From Hordeum vulgare subsp. vulgare (taxonomy: Eukaryota > Streptophyta > Magnoliopsida > Poales > Poaceae), in NCBI RefSeq assembly GCF_904849725.1, contig NC_058524.1, positions 355,009,823-355,073,822 of the forward strand: a stretch of DNA of 64,000 bases, written 5' to 3'. The position numbers were made by a program, and so were the translations under genes. Below are positions 63,701 to 64,000 of this stretch, piece by piece. Positions within the stretch are counted from its first letter, which is position 1. Each line of letters starts with the position of its first letter. The notes beneath the pieces were generated by a model. That model was not told the origin of the DNA. It did not search any database and worked only from the letters and a program-made list of their open reading frames with translations.

Positions 63701-64000
63701 CACATGTGCTATTCACTAGACCAACACTTGTACATGCTCTTGCACATGACCACAACACCAATGGTGCACATGAGGGTAGAGCTCATGCTCATGTGCCATA
63801 GCACACCACCACTCACTCTCATGCACCAAGCATATCATAACAACAAATACCTAACCATGATAGATAGAACACAAAACTAACTTACACTCACATCATGCTT
63901 TCTACGACCTACACACACAAGCACATGTCATTATCATGGGACATCATGCCATGACATGTGTGATACACACACACATCAGCACACACACACTCACATACAT
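60783..64000 (-). repeat. 5' LTR (partial) of chromovirus-type element
   Basis: On the minus strand it ends GTCGTTACA at 60783. Between 60783 and about 62480 it aligns with 20446-18690 of the LARD LTR, with shared stretches such as TTTAATGCACCTATATAC, GTGCTCCTCATGAGTGTT and GGAATCCGACGAGATC. From 62500 to the window end no protein is recognised and the sequence is CA-rich (63900-64000). The LTR start lies outside the window. Confidence 0.82.

Larger units (their letters stand above)
55431..64000 (-). mobile_element. Chromovirus-type Gypsy retrotransposon with long LTR, both ends incomplete
   Basis: Minus strand. The 5' LTR (60783 to beyond 64000) matches the LARD LTR; then primer-binding site, leader, gag, zinc knuckle, protease, RT, RNase H, integrase, and the first residues of a chromodomain. 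The element stops at about 55431, so the rest of the chromodomain, 3' untranslated region and 3' LTR are gone. LTR and leader shared with the LARD-like element at 12274-20446 make this a coding relative of that element; Erika is the name I associate with such elements, unverified. Gag-pol carries several stops. Confidence 0.85.

Noticed and set aside
63890..64000. CA-rich stretch as a functional microsatellite or gene end
   Set aside because: It is a short imperfect CA-rich run inside the long LTR with no other feature.

Overview
This window is intergenic DNA of a large grass genome, most likely a Triticeae species (wheat, Aegilops, rye or barley). I see no host gene, tRNA, rRNA or CRISPR array. 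Essentially every base can be placed in a nested stack of LTR retrotransposons. The lineage call rests on a BARE-1/WIS/Angela-type Copia element with ~1.8 kb LTRs, an Athila-lineage Gypsy element of Sabrina type, a Tat-lineage Gypsy with an antisense extra gene, and a LARD-like element with a 4.3 kb LTR. Family names are from memory of these families and were not searched.

Layout: (1) 1-3381, a fragment of a very long LTR, here called family A, copy 1. (2) 3382-12273, a gag-protease-only Athila-lineage element with both LTRs. (3) 12274-20446, a LARD-like non-coding element whose 5' LTR is cut to its last 460 bp and whose 3' LTR (16158-20446) is complete. (4) 20447-21734 plus 44540-45093, family A LTR copy 2, followed by a tRNA-iMet-type primer-binding site. 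It is split by (5) a complete BARE-1-like Copia element at 21735-44539 with target-site duplication TTGGC. (6) Inside its integrase gene, in the opposite orientation, sits a complete Tat-lineage Gypsy element at 26390-40274 with duplication TTGAT. (7) 45130-52362, a 3'-truncated Gypsy element with gag and protease but no reverse transcriptase. Its LTR carries a 1637 bp solo LTR (45706-47342, duplication GGGAC), and its 3' region is three successive tandem arrays. (8) 52363 to about 55430, family A LTR copy 3, minus strand. (9) About 55431-64000, a minus-strand chromovirus-type Gypsy element with gag, protease, RT, RNase H, integrase and the start of a chromodomain; its long LTR runs off the window.

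How the parts relate: elements 3 and 9 share their LTR, primer-binding site and about 900 bp of untranslated leader, but only 9 has gag-pol. They look like a non-autonomous element and the family of its helper. Elements 2 and 7 also lack polymerase and would need helpers. The Tat element carries both a second (archaeal-type) RNase H and a degraded, apparently spliced gene on the strand opposite to gag-pol. All coding regions hold stop codons or frameshifts, so nothing here looks able to move by itself.
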